A DNA stretch of 8,158 nucleotides from Candidatus Woesearchaeota archaeon (lineage in GTDB: Archaea > Nanobdellota > Nanobdellia > Woesearchaeales > 21-14-0-10-32-9). Position 1 is the stretch's first letter; each line of letters starts with the position of its first letter. Positions 1-6,764 of the stretch are shown here, in pieces. The notes under the pieces are model-generated. The model searched no databases. It had not been told where the DNA came from and saw only the letters and a list, made by a program, of their open reading frames with translations. The position numbers and the translations under genes were made by a program. The stretch lies in NCBI GenBank assembly GCA_003562145.1, contig PWWA01000010.1, positions 1-8,158 of the forward strand. Direction: 5' to 3'.

Positions 1-338
1 ACTTTGATGACAAGAAGCGCGGGAACATAGTATTAAAATTGCATCCGAAGATTGCTCCTATCAACGTCGCGGTGTTACCTCTTGTTTCAAACAAGGAAAA
101 TGTTCTTGGCAAGGCCAGAGATGTTTTTAACGACTTGAAAAAAGATTATAATTGTTTCTTTGACGTGAGCGGGAGCATAGGGAGAAGGTATGCACGGCAG
201 GACGAAATAGGAACTCCGTACTGTGTCACGATTGACTTCGAAACATTGGAAGATGGCATGGTTACTATTCGTGACAGGGACACGACAAAACAAGAACGTG
301 TTAAAATAGAAGATGTTAGGAAGCACTTAAGGTTTTAG
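1..338 (+). CDS. glyS: Glycyl-tRNA synthetase, C-terminal end (partial, 5' end outside window)
   Basis: The enzyme attaches glycine to tRNA-Gly in the cytoplasm. The reading frame is open from base 3 to the TAG at 336-338, so only the last 111 codons are present. An internal TTG at 39 is not the real start, because the frame continues upstream with family-like residues. What remains is the anticodon-binding domain (HGTP_anticodon fold): a strand reading INVAVLPLVSNKE, a helix with GKARDVFNDLKK, then the hallmark GRRYARQDEIGTPYCVTID and VTIRDRDT segments. These last motifs are typical of the archaeal/eukaryotic dimeric glycyl-tRNA synthetase and not of the bacterial alpha2beta2 enzyme. The gene ends tail to tail with the minus-strand gene next to it, sharing the four bases 335-338. 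The symbol follows archaeal usage. Confidence 0.95.
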   Translation, partial: FDDKKRGNIVLKLHPKIAPINVAVLPLVSNKENVLGKARDVFNDLKKDYNCFFDVSGSIGRRYARQDEIGTPYCVTIDFETLEDGMVTIRDRDTTKQERVKIEDVRKHLRF

Positions 339-1990
339 ATTTGTTTCTTTGGAACCGTTTTTCTTAGTGCGAATGGCAAGACGTTGTTTTCGAAGTGTGT
401 CATGAAGTATTTGAATGGCTGCCTGTTAAAACCTATTAGTATGCCTGAGTTTTCGTAGAGTTCTCCTTCGAGGCTTGGCTTTCCATGGATGTTGTTCATG
501 TTGCATCCCAGGTCTTCCAGTTTTTTTTGCATGTACAGGAATTCTTGTTCGATCGTTGTTGTGTATTCTGCTGTGTCCGTTGCGGTTAGCCCTGGTATTT
601 CCTGTCGTTTAAGGAAGTACCTCGCTGAGCTATGTATTTGTGTTCGTGGGTTTATTCCAAGCGCGGTTAGTGTTACCAGTTCTTTTTTGTCTACTAATGC
701 GTATTCTTCTTTTTCGAGTTGGCCTGGTTTTATGTTGTGTACTTTTCTGTACGTCGGGTCATTCCGGGCTTTGTCCAGCCATTTTTGTTCTATGAATTTT
801 GCCAGTCCGTTGTCCATCCCGTGAGGTATGTATATCGCCGTTGCTTTTTCCAGTGTGTCTACGAAGTCTGCTAGTTGTGCGCCTACTTGCAATCCATTAT
901 ACCAAGCCGAGTTTTTTGATTTGTAGTTGCCGTTGTATTTTAGGAATGATGCAAGCCTGATTAGTACGTCGTCTGAGCCGCCTTTTCCTTTTTTCTCCCT
1001 GATGTATTGCTGGATGTGCAAGTTATTATCAATCATGTTTTCTCCTTGTTCCAGTACTTCTTCCCAGTTCTTTGTTTTGGCAAAGTCTATGCCGCTCATG
1101 TCTTTTACTAGTCCGATGTTCTTGAATATGTTCATTCTTTTTTCGAATGGCTGCACTTTTAGGACTTCATCAGTGTAGTCTCCTGAGGTGAATTCTTTGA
1201 GGTCTATGCCGAGGCCTGCTGCGAGTTCCCTGTCCACTAAGTATGTTTCGCCTCCTCCGTAGTTCAGGCCGTGAAGGCGTTCTGCTTCTTTCCTTATGTC
1301 TTTGTAGTCGTCGAAGTGCGCTCCGAAGTAGTATCCTGTTAGCAGTGCTTGCGGGTTTAAGTCCACGTTTTTCAGGAATCCCAGGCCGAGTATTGGTTTT
1401 CCTTCTTCGTCTGTTGCCCTTATTGTTTTGTCGTATGTGTTCACGGATCTTGTTAGGAGGTTAGCGATGGAGTTTATCAGTTCCTGGGTTTCTGTGAGGA
1501 ATTCTTCTCTTCCGCTGTAAGCGCTTGATCCGTCTTCTTTTGTTAGTGCTCTCAGGACTTCGTCGCTTATTATGTCTTCAAGGCTTGTGTTTACTCTTTT
1601 TCCGAATCCGTGGTTTTCGCTGAACATCACGTGTCCTTCTGTTGCGTGCCCTACTACTGCTCTTGGTATAAGGTTATATCTTAGTATTGGTGAAGAAACA
1701 GGCAGGCTTGCTGATTCCTGGAGGTCAATCATTAATTCTGATGGCCTTGCGACTTTTGAGTGCCATGACCTACTGTTATTTGCTTGCTTGTGTTCTATTT
1801 TTTCGTACAGGTATTCTTCTATTATAAGCGAATCTAGGAACGGTATGTTTTCCTCGGATATTATTGTGGGGCTCTCAGGCATTATTTTTCTTCTTATGAA
1901 TTCTAGAATTGTTGGAGCAGACTGTCTCTCCCATAGCACGCCGTTGTGCGAGTCGCTGTCCCCCCTGACCCTGTATTCAGTTCCTTGCAC
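335..1990 (-). CDS. Unrecognised 551-residue soluble protein
   Basis: I do not recognise this protein. The frame runs from a GTG at 1990 to a TAA at 337-335. A candidate TATA element about 30 bases upstream supports the GTG start. The next in-frame start is Met37 (base 1882), but residues 20-36 read like ordinary protein. There is no signal peptide or membrane segment. The protein is rich in charged residues and Asn, with one Cys (C496) and five Trp (W20, W76, W309, W363, W404). Notable stretches are a His/Gly-rich segment at 110-130 (RAVVGHATEGHVMF and SENHGFGKR), YYFGAHFDDYKD at 220-231, a Gly cluster NYGGGETYLVD at 243-253, a basic KKGKGG turn at 333-338, and AIYIPHGMDNGLAKF at 385-399. 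None matches a catalytic signature I can name. The length and lack of interruption favour a real gene. It has the same direction as the upstream sugar operon but is separated from it by 85 bases and probably has its own promoter. Confidence 0.85.
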   Translation of the reverse strand: MQGTEYRVRGDSDSHNGVLWERQSAPTILEFIRRKIMPESPTIISEENIPFLDSLIIEEYLYEKIEHKQANNSRSWHSKVARPSELMIDLQESASLPVSSPILRYNLIPRAVVGHATEGHVMFSENHGFGKRVNTSLEDIISDEVLRALTKEDGSSAYSGREEFLTETQELINSIANLLTRSVNTYDKTIRATDEEGKPILGLGFLKNVDLNPQALLTGYYFGAHFDDYKDIRKEAERLHGLNYGGGETYLVDRELAAGLGIDLKEFTSGDYTDEVLKVQPFEKRMNIFKNIGLVKDMSGIDFAKTKNWEEVLEQGENMIDNNLHIQQYIREKKGKGGSDDVLIRLASFLKYNGNYKSKNSAWYNGLQVGAQLADFVDTLEKATAIYIPHGMDNGLAKFIEQKWLDKARNDPTYRKVHNIKPGQLEKEEYALVDKKELVTLTALGINPRTQIHSSARYFLKRQEIPGLTATDTAEYTTTIEQEFLYMQKKLEDLGCNMNNIHGKPSLEGELYENSGILIGFNRQPFKYFMTHFENNVLPFALRKTVPKKQI

Positions 1991-2015
1991 TATGCTTAAA
2001 TTTCAGAAAGCTTTT

Positions 2016-2027
2016 CATTTAAATACT
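2016..2027 (-). promoter_or_regulatory. Candidate archaeal TATA box for the 551-residue gene
   Basis: Read on the minus strand this is AGTATTTAAATG, resembling the archaeal box A consensus. Its centre lies about 31 bases upstream of the GTG at 1990, which would give a leader of only a few bases. No Shine-Dalgarno sequence is seen before the GTG. The 85-base gap (1991-2075) is otherwise very A+T-rich and holds no gene. I see no clear hairpin terminator for the preceding operon in it. This call rests on spacing and composition only. Confidence 0.45.
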
Positions 2028-2075
2028 ATATTATCCTTCAAAATGTGTTTTTTAAAGTATATTATTATATAGTAG

Positions 2076-2408
2076 TTACTTCAATCCTTCTACGTGGCTT
2101 AACCTGGTGACTGCCCAGAACTTCTTCCTAAGATTAAGGTTTTCCTCTACGCCGTTAGCAGAAAAAGCTTCTTTTAATTTCTTCCTGATAAGCTCTCCTT
2201 CTTCATCGAAATCCATTAACAACAAAACCTGTTTTGTGTCGCTGTTCTTCTCCGCGAACAAATAATTATTTCCGTTCAACTCCTTGCTCTTAACCCCGAA
2301 CGCTTCAAGAGCTGCAACATCTTTCTTCCCCTCGACAACCACAAGGTTTTCCTCTGAGAACTCCTTCAACGAATCCACTAGTTCTAAGAATTCTTCTTCA
2401 TCTCTCAT
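2076..2408 (-). CDS. Small single-domain Toprim protein
   Basis: This 110-residue protein consists of almost nothing but a Toprim fold, the metal-binding nucleotidyl-transfer/hydrolysis domain shared by primases, topoisomerases and RNase M5. The visible signature is the catalytic Glu in LVVVEGKKD (E26) and the DxD pair in LLLMDFDEEGE (D66, D68), followed by a C-terminal RLSHVEGL segment. It resembles the small archaeal Toprim proteins listed as UPF0292, whose substrate I do not know to be established; a nucleic-acid role is inferred from the fold. Its ATG lies inside the end of the HAD phosphatase gene (11-base overlap), so translation of the two is probably coupled. There is no Shine-Dalgarno sequence. 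It is the last gene of the sugar operon, and its link to sugar metabolism, if any, is unclear. Confidence 0.85.
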   Translation of the reverse strand: MRDEEEFLELVDSLKEFSEENLVVVEGKKDVAALEAFGVKSKELNGNNYLFAEKNSDTKQVLLLMDFDEEGELIRKKLKEAFSANGVEENLNLRKKFWAVTRLSHVEGLK

Positions 2409-3045
2409 TTTTCAATATGTTCACTAATTCTTCAGCGCTATTAACAATGAAGTCAGTAAGGCTTTTATCATTTAAATCGCCTTGGCCCCAAGACACAAAT
2501 ATTGTTTTTGCGCCTACGCTTTTCCCGCCAATCATGTCTTCTTCCCTGTCGCCAACCATGTAAGATGCCTTTCCATTTTTTTTTACAGCCATCTCCACTA
2601 AATCATTCTTGGTGTAATCAAGGCTAGCATTATTCCCGTGCACAGAGTCAAAATACTTCTCAACATCTAATAATTGGAGTGAAGGCTTTATTATGTCTTT
2701 CCTGATGGTGGAAGCAATGCTTAGTTTAGAGCCCTTTTCTTTCAAGGCTTTCAGCAAGTCTTTTATTCCTTCGAAAAAAATTTTTTCTTTCCATTCGTTA
2801 ACGACTGAAAGGTAATGTAGTTGGAAAAGGTTGGTCATCATAATTGTCTTAAGCTTTTCATCCTTTATCCCGGTGTATTTTTGTATTGCGGCCTTGTTGA
2901 CCTTGTAATGAGCATGAGTCTTTTGTGCTTCACGCATCCAAGCCTTGTCCATAACAACTCCGATTGAATTCCCTCTCCTAACGCTGGCTTCCTCAGCTAC
3001 TTCTCTCTTTGCAAGAGTTCCATCCCAGTCAAATATTATATGCAT
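2398..3045 (-). CDS. HAD-superfamily phosphatase (phosphoglycolate-phosphatase-like)
   Basis: A 215-residue haloacid-dehalogenase-type hydrolase, probably removing phosphate from a small metabolite. All four motifs are visible. Motif I is IIFDWDGTLA, with nucleophile D6 and acid D8. Motif II is SIAST (S112). Motif III is the Lys in DYTKND (K146). Motif IV is MVGDREEDM (D166, D170). Residues 12-92, between motifs I and II, form a helical C1-type cap, the arrangement of phosphoglycolate phosphatase and beta-phosphoglucomutase relatives. Motif I (DxD, with the second Asp present) fits a phosphatase. Substrate cannot be read from sequence; given the neighbours, a sugar phosphate or phosphoglycolate is a reasonable guess. 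The gene starts six bases after the transaldolase stop and overlaps the Toprim gene by 11 bases. Confidence 0.88.
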   Translation of the reverse strand: MHIIFDWDGTLAKREVAEEASVRRGNSIGVVMDKAWMREAQKTHAHYKVNKAAIQKYTGIKDEKLKTIMMTNLFQLHYLSVVNEWKEKIFFEGIKDLLKALKEKGSKLSIASTIRKDIIKPSLQLLDVEKYFDSVHGNNASLDYTKNDLVEMAVKKNGKASYMVGDREEDMIGGKSVGAKTIFVSWGQGDLNDKSLTDFIVNSAEELVNILKNER

Positions 3046-3051
3046 TTTTAA

Positions 3052-3867
3052 TCATTGAAGTAGTTTCTTATATTCTTCCGGTGTATCCTCGTAGAATTTC
3101 TTTATGCCTTCAGAAGTCTTTTCATGCTTTATAATGTCTTTTAGCACGCTGAAGGGTATTGTTGCGATATGCGCTCCGGCAAGCGCTGCTTCCCTTACCT
3201 GCCTCTTGTTCCGGATAGAGGCTGCAAGGACTTCTGCTTTAAGGCCGTGTTTCTTAATTATTTCAACGCATTGGCTTACAAGGTCTATTCCTGATACTAC
3301 GCCGTCATCCTCAAGCATTCTATCTTCTTTTGCAATTCCTTCGGCAGGAAAATATTCTTCCCTGCTTGCTTTCAAGCCGTTTTTTTGGCGTATATAATCA
3401 TCCATCCTGCCTACAAAAATACTTACATATTTTGCTCCTGCTTTAGCTGCAAGCAAAGCCTGTTCCGGCGTAAACACTAATGTAGCGTTCACATTAAGCT
3501 TCCTGTCGCTTAATTCTTTTATTGCTTTGATTCCCTCAAAATGAACTTTGCTGTCTTCTTTCGTTGCGGGGCTTACAGGTATTTTTATGCAGATGTTCTT
3601 AGAATAAGATTTGAAATTCCTGTAGAGCATAACGCCTTCCAAGACCATGTTCTTTGCTTTTTTGCTTGTTACTTCGAGGCTTACAGGTGTTCCCTTTGAT
3701 GCTCTCAGTATTTCCCCTATATAACTTTTGAGGTCTGTGTCATCGCTTTTTTTTTCATCAACTGCTTTTTTTAGCAGTGAGGGATTGGTGGTTACGCCAT
3801 CCGCAATTCCCCAATCGTAAACCTGCTTTATTTCTTCTATATCCGCACTATCAATGAATATTTTCAT
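3052..3867 (-). CDS. tal: Transaldolase (small TalC/Fsa-type family, enlarged)
   Basis: Transaldolase moves a dihydroxyacetone unit between sugar phosphates (sedoheptulose-7-phosphate plus glyceraldehyde-3-phosphate to erythrose-4-phosphate plus fructose-6-phosphate). The TIM-barrel landmarks are present: FIDSAD at the first strand (D6), GVTTNPSLL (T27, N28), SLEVTS (E65), the Schiff-base lysine in ICIKIPVS (K95), NATLVFTPEQALLAAKAGA (N127, T129) and VSIFVGRMDDY. At the position that distinguishes transaldolase (Phe) from fructose-6-phosphate aldolase (Tyr131 in E. coli FsaA) this protein has F151, which favours transaldolase. At 271 residues it is longer than the usual 215-220 of this subfamily, with extra residues around 37-47, 99-109 and 159-187. 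The gene starts six bases after the glucokinase stop, without a Shine-Dalgarno sequence. Confidence 0.92.
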   Translation of the reverse strand: MKIFIDSADIEEIKQVYDWGIADGVTTNPSLLKKAVDEKKSDDTDLKSYIGEILRASKGTPVSLEVTSKKAKNMVLEGVMLYRNFKSYSKNICIKIPVSPATKEDSKVHFEGIKAIKELSDRKLNVNATLVFTPEQALLAAKAGAKYVSIFVGRMDDYIRQKNGLKASREEYFPAEGIAKEDRMLEDDGVVSGIDLVSQCVEIIKKHGLKAEVLAASIRNKRQVREAALAGAHIATIPFSVLKDIIKHEKTSEGIKKFYEDTPEEYKKLLQ

Positions 3868-3873
3868 TATGTT

Positions 3874-4944
3874 TCAGGACTTTTTTTTATTATTTTTTGT
3901 ATTAATAATAGCTGCGAGGCATGCTCCTTTCAGGCTTATATCATAGTTGAGTATGATGTATACTGGTATTTCTCTAAGCATTTTCTTCATCTTTCTGTTA
4001 TCTGTGAATTCCTTTTCAAACATGGCTTTGTTAAAGTGGTCTTTGTTATTTATTACAATGCCACCTGAGAGGTATATTCCGCCTGTTGACACCGTCTCAA
4101 GGGCATAGTTCTTCGAACACCTCGCTAAGAGTATTGTGAAAAGATTGAAAGTGTCGGCGCATGCCGAGTCCTTATCCTTATATTTTGCTATCAATACTTC
4201 TTTTTTGGTTGATATGCTTATTTCTTCCCTGTATTTAGTGTCAGGGTACTTCTTGTTAATCAAAAGGTATTCGTATATCCTTATAATTCCCCCTCCTGAT
4301 AGGAAGTCTTCATAATCAGGCGTGCTCCGAATTTCTTTTCGCGTAGTTTCCAGCAACTCTAGCTCTTCAAGGCTTTGCACGGGGAAGCTTACATGTCCTC
4401 CCTCGCTTGGTATCGGGATGTGTATTCCCCTGCTTTCGCTTTTCACGAGTATAGCTTTTCCAAGGCCGGTTCCCGGCCCAATAATTGCTTTTATCCCTGC
4501 TTTCTCTTTTCCTTTTTTTAAGATTTTGATTTCTCTCTTTGTTAAAAGGTTTACCCCGTATCCTGTTGCCTCGAAATCGTTGATTAGCATAACTTCTTTT
4601 AGGTGCGTGTGTTTTTTTATTTCCTTGGTATCTAAGTCCCATTCAGCATTGGTGAGTTTGCAATAGCCTTTTTCCTTGTTCACAGGGCCTGCCCCTGCCA
4701 GGCACGCTTTTGAGGGCTTTCGCTTGTATTTCATGTAAGAATAGCGTATTACTTCTTTTAGTGCGAAGACTATTGTGCTTATCGTCTGGGTTTTGTAGTG
4801 GAATGAAAATAGAATTTCGGGCTTCCCGTTTTTATTGTATGCCACGCAGACATTAGTATTGGTGCCTCCGATATCTGCGCCGATTATTAGCTCTGCTTCT
4901 TCAGGCGGCTCCTCCACAGAATATTTTTTTACTTCAGGTATCAT
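3874..4944 (-). CDS. glk: Glucokinase, bacterial Glk type (ATP-dependent)
   Basis: Phosphorylates glucose to glucose-6-phosphate using ATP. At 356 residues it carries the ordered motifs of the proteobacterial/cyanobacterial Glk family: phosphate-1 loop IIGADIGGTNT (D24), CLAGAGPV, KLTNAEWDLD (N99), catalytic Asp in LINDFEATGYGV (D123), adenosine/phosphate-2 segment IIGPGTGLGKA (156-164), PSEGGHVSFP (E181, H184), EDFLSGGGIIRIYEYL with the expected Glu before LSG, and GGIYLSGGI near the C-terminus. Archaea more commonly use ADP-dependent or ROK-family sugar kinases, so acquisition from bacteria is likely, though not shown here. About 18 residues precede the first strand, slightly more than usual. 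The ATG overlaps the transketolase stop as ATGA, pointing to coupled translation. A related hexose kinase specificity cannot be excluded. Confidence 0.92.
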   Translation of the reverse strand: MIPEVKKYSVEEPPEEAELIIGADIGGTNTNVCVAYNKNGKPEILFSFHYKTQTISTIVFALKEVIRYSYMKYKRKPSKACLAGAGPVNKEKGYCKLTNAEWDLDTKEIKKHTHLKEVMLINDFEATGYGVNLLTKREIKILKKGKEKAGIKAIIGPGTGLGKAILVKSESRGIHIPIPSEGGHVSFPVQSLEELELLETTRKEIRSTPDYEDFLSGGGIIRIYEYLLINKKYPDTKYREEISISTKKEVLIAKYKDKDSACADTFNLFTILLARCSKNYALETVSTGGIYLSGGIVINNKDHFNKAMFEKEFTDNRKMKKMLREIPVYIILNYDISLKGACLAAIINTKNNKKKS

Positions 4945-5906
4945 TTTTTTATCAGCTTCTTTGCTTCTTTTATTATTTCATTGTGTGTCAATCCATGTTT
5001 TTTGAATAATTCTTGGTATGGCCCTGACTCCCCGAATTTGTCTTTCACACCCATTATTTTCATTTTGGTAGGGTGTTCTTGTGTTATTGTTTCAGCTATT
5101 GCGCTTCCAAGGCCCCCGTGAACTTGGTGGTCTTCAACTGTTAATATTCTTTTTGTGATTTTCGCGTATTTAATTATTTTCTTTTTGTCTAATGGCTTTA
5201 TTGTATGCATATTTATCACTGCCACGCTTACCTTTTCCTTCTCAAGTTTCTTGGCGGCAAGCAGTGCTTCGTATACCATTGGGCCGCACGCGATAATGGC
5301 AAGTTTTTTTCCTTCCAGCAATACTTGTGCTTCCCCTATCTTAAAGCTTGTTTTCTTCGTGGTTATCAAAGGGGTTTTCTGCCTGTTCAAGCGTATATAA
5401 GCCGGCTTCTCGGTCTTTGAAACAGCGACAACTGCTTTCTTTGCCTGCTCGTAATCACACGGTACAATTACATCTATGTTTGGGAGGGCTCTGGTTATAG
5501 CGATATCTTCAAGTGCCTGATGAGTGGCTCCGTCCTCGCCTACGCCTAAGCCCGAATGCGTACTTGTAATCTTGACAGGCTGGTTGTTATAGCAAATCGT
5601 AGTCCTGATTTGCTCCCAGTTCCTGCCAGGGCTGAAAACGCTAAATGAAGTAATAAAAGGAATCTTGCCCATGTGCGCTAATCCGGATGCTACGCTTGCA
5701 AGGTTTTGCTCTGCAACGCCAACCTGTACAAAGCGTTCGGGGAATAATTCCTTAAACTTAGTTATCTTTGTGCTTCCGCCAAGGTCTGCTGTCAAGGCGT
5801 AAACATTCTTGTTTCTCCTGCCAACCTCTACTAGCCCGTCGCCCAAGCCGTTCCTGGTAGATTTCCATTCCTGCTTTTCTGTAAAAAGGTGTTTGTTTAA
5901 GCTCAT
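4941..5906 (-). CDS. tktC: Transketolase, C-terminal subunit
   Basis: Second half of a split, thiamine-diphosphate-dependent transketolase, which moves two-carbon units between ketose and aldose phosphates. The 321 residues cover the pyrimidine-binding and C-terminal transketolase domains. The essential Glu that activates the cofactor is E66 in VQVGVAEQNLASVASGLA. The active-site loop is ITSTHSGLGVGEDGATHQ (H117, H129), followed by LPNIDVIVPCD. The C-terminal domain begins near LAIIACGPMVYEAL and includes VEDHQVHGGLGSAIAE. Residues 35-66, YALTADLGGS onward, match the transketolase/DXPS-like fold; the split arrangement and the lack of DXPS-specific features favour transketolase. The start codon overlaps the stop of the N subunit gene (ATGA). 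A Shine-Dalgarno-like AGAGGG sits eight bases before the ATG, inside the upstream coding sequence. Confidence 0.94.
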   Translation of the reverse strand: MSLNKHLFTEKQEWKSTRNGLGDGLVEVGRRNKNVYALTADLGGSTKITKFKELFPERFVQVGVAEQNLASVASGLAHMGKIPFITSFSVFSPGRNWEQIRTTICYNNQPVKITSTHSGLGVGEDGATHQALEDIAITRALPNIDVIVPCDYEQAKKAVVAVSKTEKPAYIRLNRQKTPLITTKKTSFKIGEAQVLLEGKKLAIIACGPMVYEALLAAKKLEKEKVSVAVINMHTIKPLDKKKIIKYAKITKRILTVEDHQVHGGLGSAIAETITQEHPTKMKIMGVKDKFGESGPYQELFKKHGLTHNEIIKEAKKLIKK

Positions 5907-6745
5907 AATATTTTCCCTCTATTTTCTTCCAGCTCTTCAACTGCTTTCATTGCTTCTTCCTCGCTTAAAGTTCTCCCGTGCCACTCATATTTGTTTTCCA
6001 TGAAGCTCACGCCTTTTCCCGGCGTGGTATGCGAAATGATAACAAGAGGATGCTTTCTTGGCTGCATTGATTTATGTAACGCAACCAATATTTCTTTCAT
6101 GTTGTTCCCATTTATTTCTATTGCACCCCACCCAAAAGAAGCGTATTTTTCACGCAGGGATTTCAAAGGCATTATGTCTTCCGTGTTCCCGTCTATTTGT
6201 ATATTGTTCCTGTCCACTATGACTGTTAAGTTGCCTAAGCCATACTTTTCTGCGAACATCACGGCTTCCCATGTGTTGCCTGACTGGTGCTCGCCGTCAC
6301 TCGTAATGCATACAACCTTGTTTGGCTTCCTGTCATTCTTCAACGCTAAAGCCATTCCTGCGGCTTGGCTTATGCCGCTTCCAAGGGGGCCTGAACTTGT
6401 TTCTAGCCCGGGCAGCGCTTCCCGGTGAGGGTGGCCTTGCAGCCTTGAGCCGGCCTTTCTTAGTGTTAATAATTCATCTTTAGGAAAAAAGCCCTTTCCT
6501 GCCATGGCGGCATACATAACCGGGCAGATGTGGCCGTTTGAGAGAACTAATATATCCCTGTCCGGGTGCTTTGGCTTTTTAGGGTACAGGTTTAGATGTT
6601 TAAAATATAATGCTGCAAATATATCTGCCATTCCCAGCGAGCCCGCTGGATGCCCTGACCTGGCTTTGTGCAGTATTTTTATTACATTCTGTCTTAGAAT
6701 GTTGGCTAACTCTTCAAGTTCCTGAACGCTTCTATTTTTTTCCAA
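5903..6745 (-). CDS. tktN: Transketolase, N-terminal subunit
   Basis: First half of the split transketolase, carrying the diphosphate-binding domain (280 residues). Visible landmarks are ARSGHPAGSLGMADI (H32), LSNGHICPVMYA (H72), QGHPHRE (H105), SSGPLGSGISQAAGMA, the thiamine diphosphate/Mg2+ motif TSDGEHQSGNTWEA (D150, E152, E160) closed by DRNNIQIDG (N180, N181), and KYEWHGR (H256). The first Gly of the usual GDG motif is Ser here (SDG); the metal-binding Asp and Asn are kept. The chosen start is the TTG at 6745, with a GGGG eight bases upstream; no ATG or GTG lies before the conserved region until Met39, which would remove H32. It starts 19 bases after the epimerase stop and overlaps the C-subunit gene by four bases. 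Both subunits are needed for activity, which fits the coupled layout. Confidence 0.94.
   Translation of the reverse strand: MEKNRSVQELEELANILRQNVIKILHKARSGHPAGSLGMADIFAALYFKHLNLYPKKPKHPDRDILVLSNGHICPVMYAAMAGKGFFPKDELLTLRKAGSRLQGHPHREALPGLETSSGPLGSGISQAAGMALALKNDRKPNKVVCITSDGEHQSGNTWEAVMFAEKYGLGNLTVIVDRNNIQIDGNTEDIMPLKSLREKYASFGWGAIEINGNNMKEILVALHKSMQPRKHPLVIISHTTPGKGVSFMENKYEWHGRTLSEEEAMKAVEELEENRGKIL
5915..5920 (-). promoter_or_regulatory. Shine-Dalgarno-like site for the transketolase C subunit
   Basis: Read on the minus strand the bases are AGAGGG, with an eight-base spacer before the ATG at 5906. It is the clearest ribosome-binding-like sequence in the operon; glucokinase, transaldolase, HAD and Toprim starts show none and probably depend on translational coupling. 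It lies in the Arg-Gly codons near the end of the N-subunit gene, so its match could also be chance. Confidence 0.45.
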
Positions 6746-6764
6746 AAAAACAACCCCTTTTTTT

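Noticed and set aside
1572..2072. Plus-strand open frame of 166 codons opposite the 551-residue gene
   Set aside because: It lies mostly antisense to a much longer frame, its translation is rich in Ser, Leu and Cys in the way of a reverse-strand shadow, and it has no recognisable domain.
4367..4642. Minus-strand 91-codon frame inside glucokinase
   Set aside because: It overlaps glucokinase in another frame across strongly conserved motifs; its Arg/Lys-rich translation is a frame-shadow effect.
5991..6428. Plus-strand 145-codon frame opposite the transketolase N subunit
   Set aside because: The minus strand carries a complete, motif-rich transketolase subunit here; the plus-strand frame has no family signal.
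4941..6745. Split transketolase as a frameshifted full-length gene, or as 1-deoxyxylulose-5-phosphate synthase or pyruvate dehydrogenase E1
   Set aside because: The two halves meet at an ATGA overlap exactly at the domain border, as in other organisms with two-subunit transketolase, and the motifs (GHPAGS, SGPLGSGIS, WHGR) fit transketolase.
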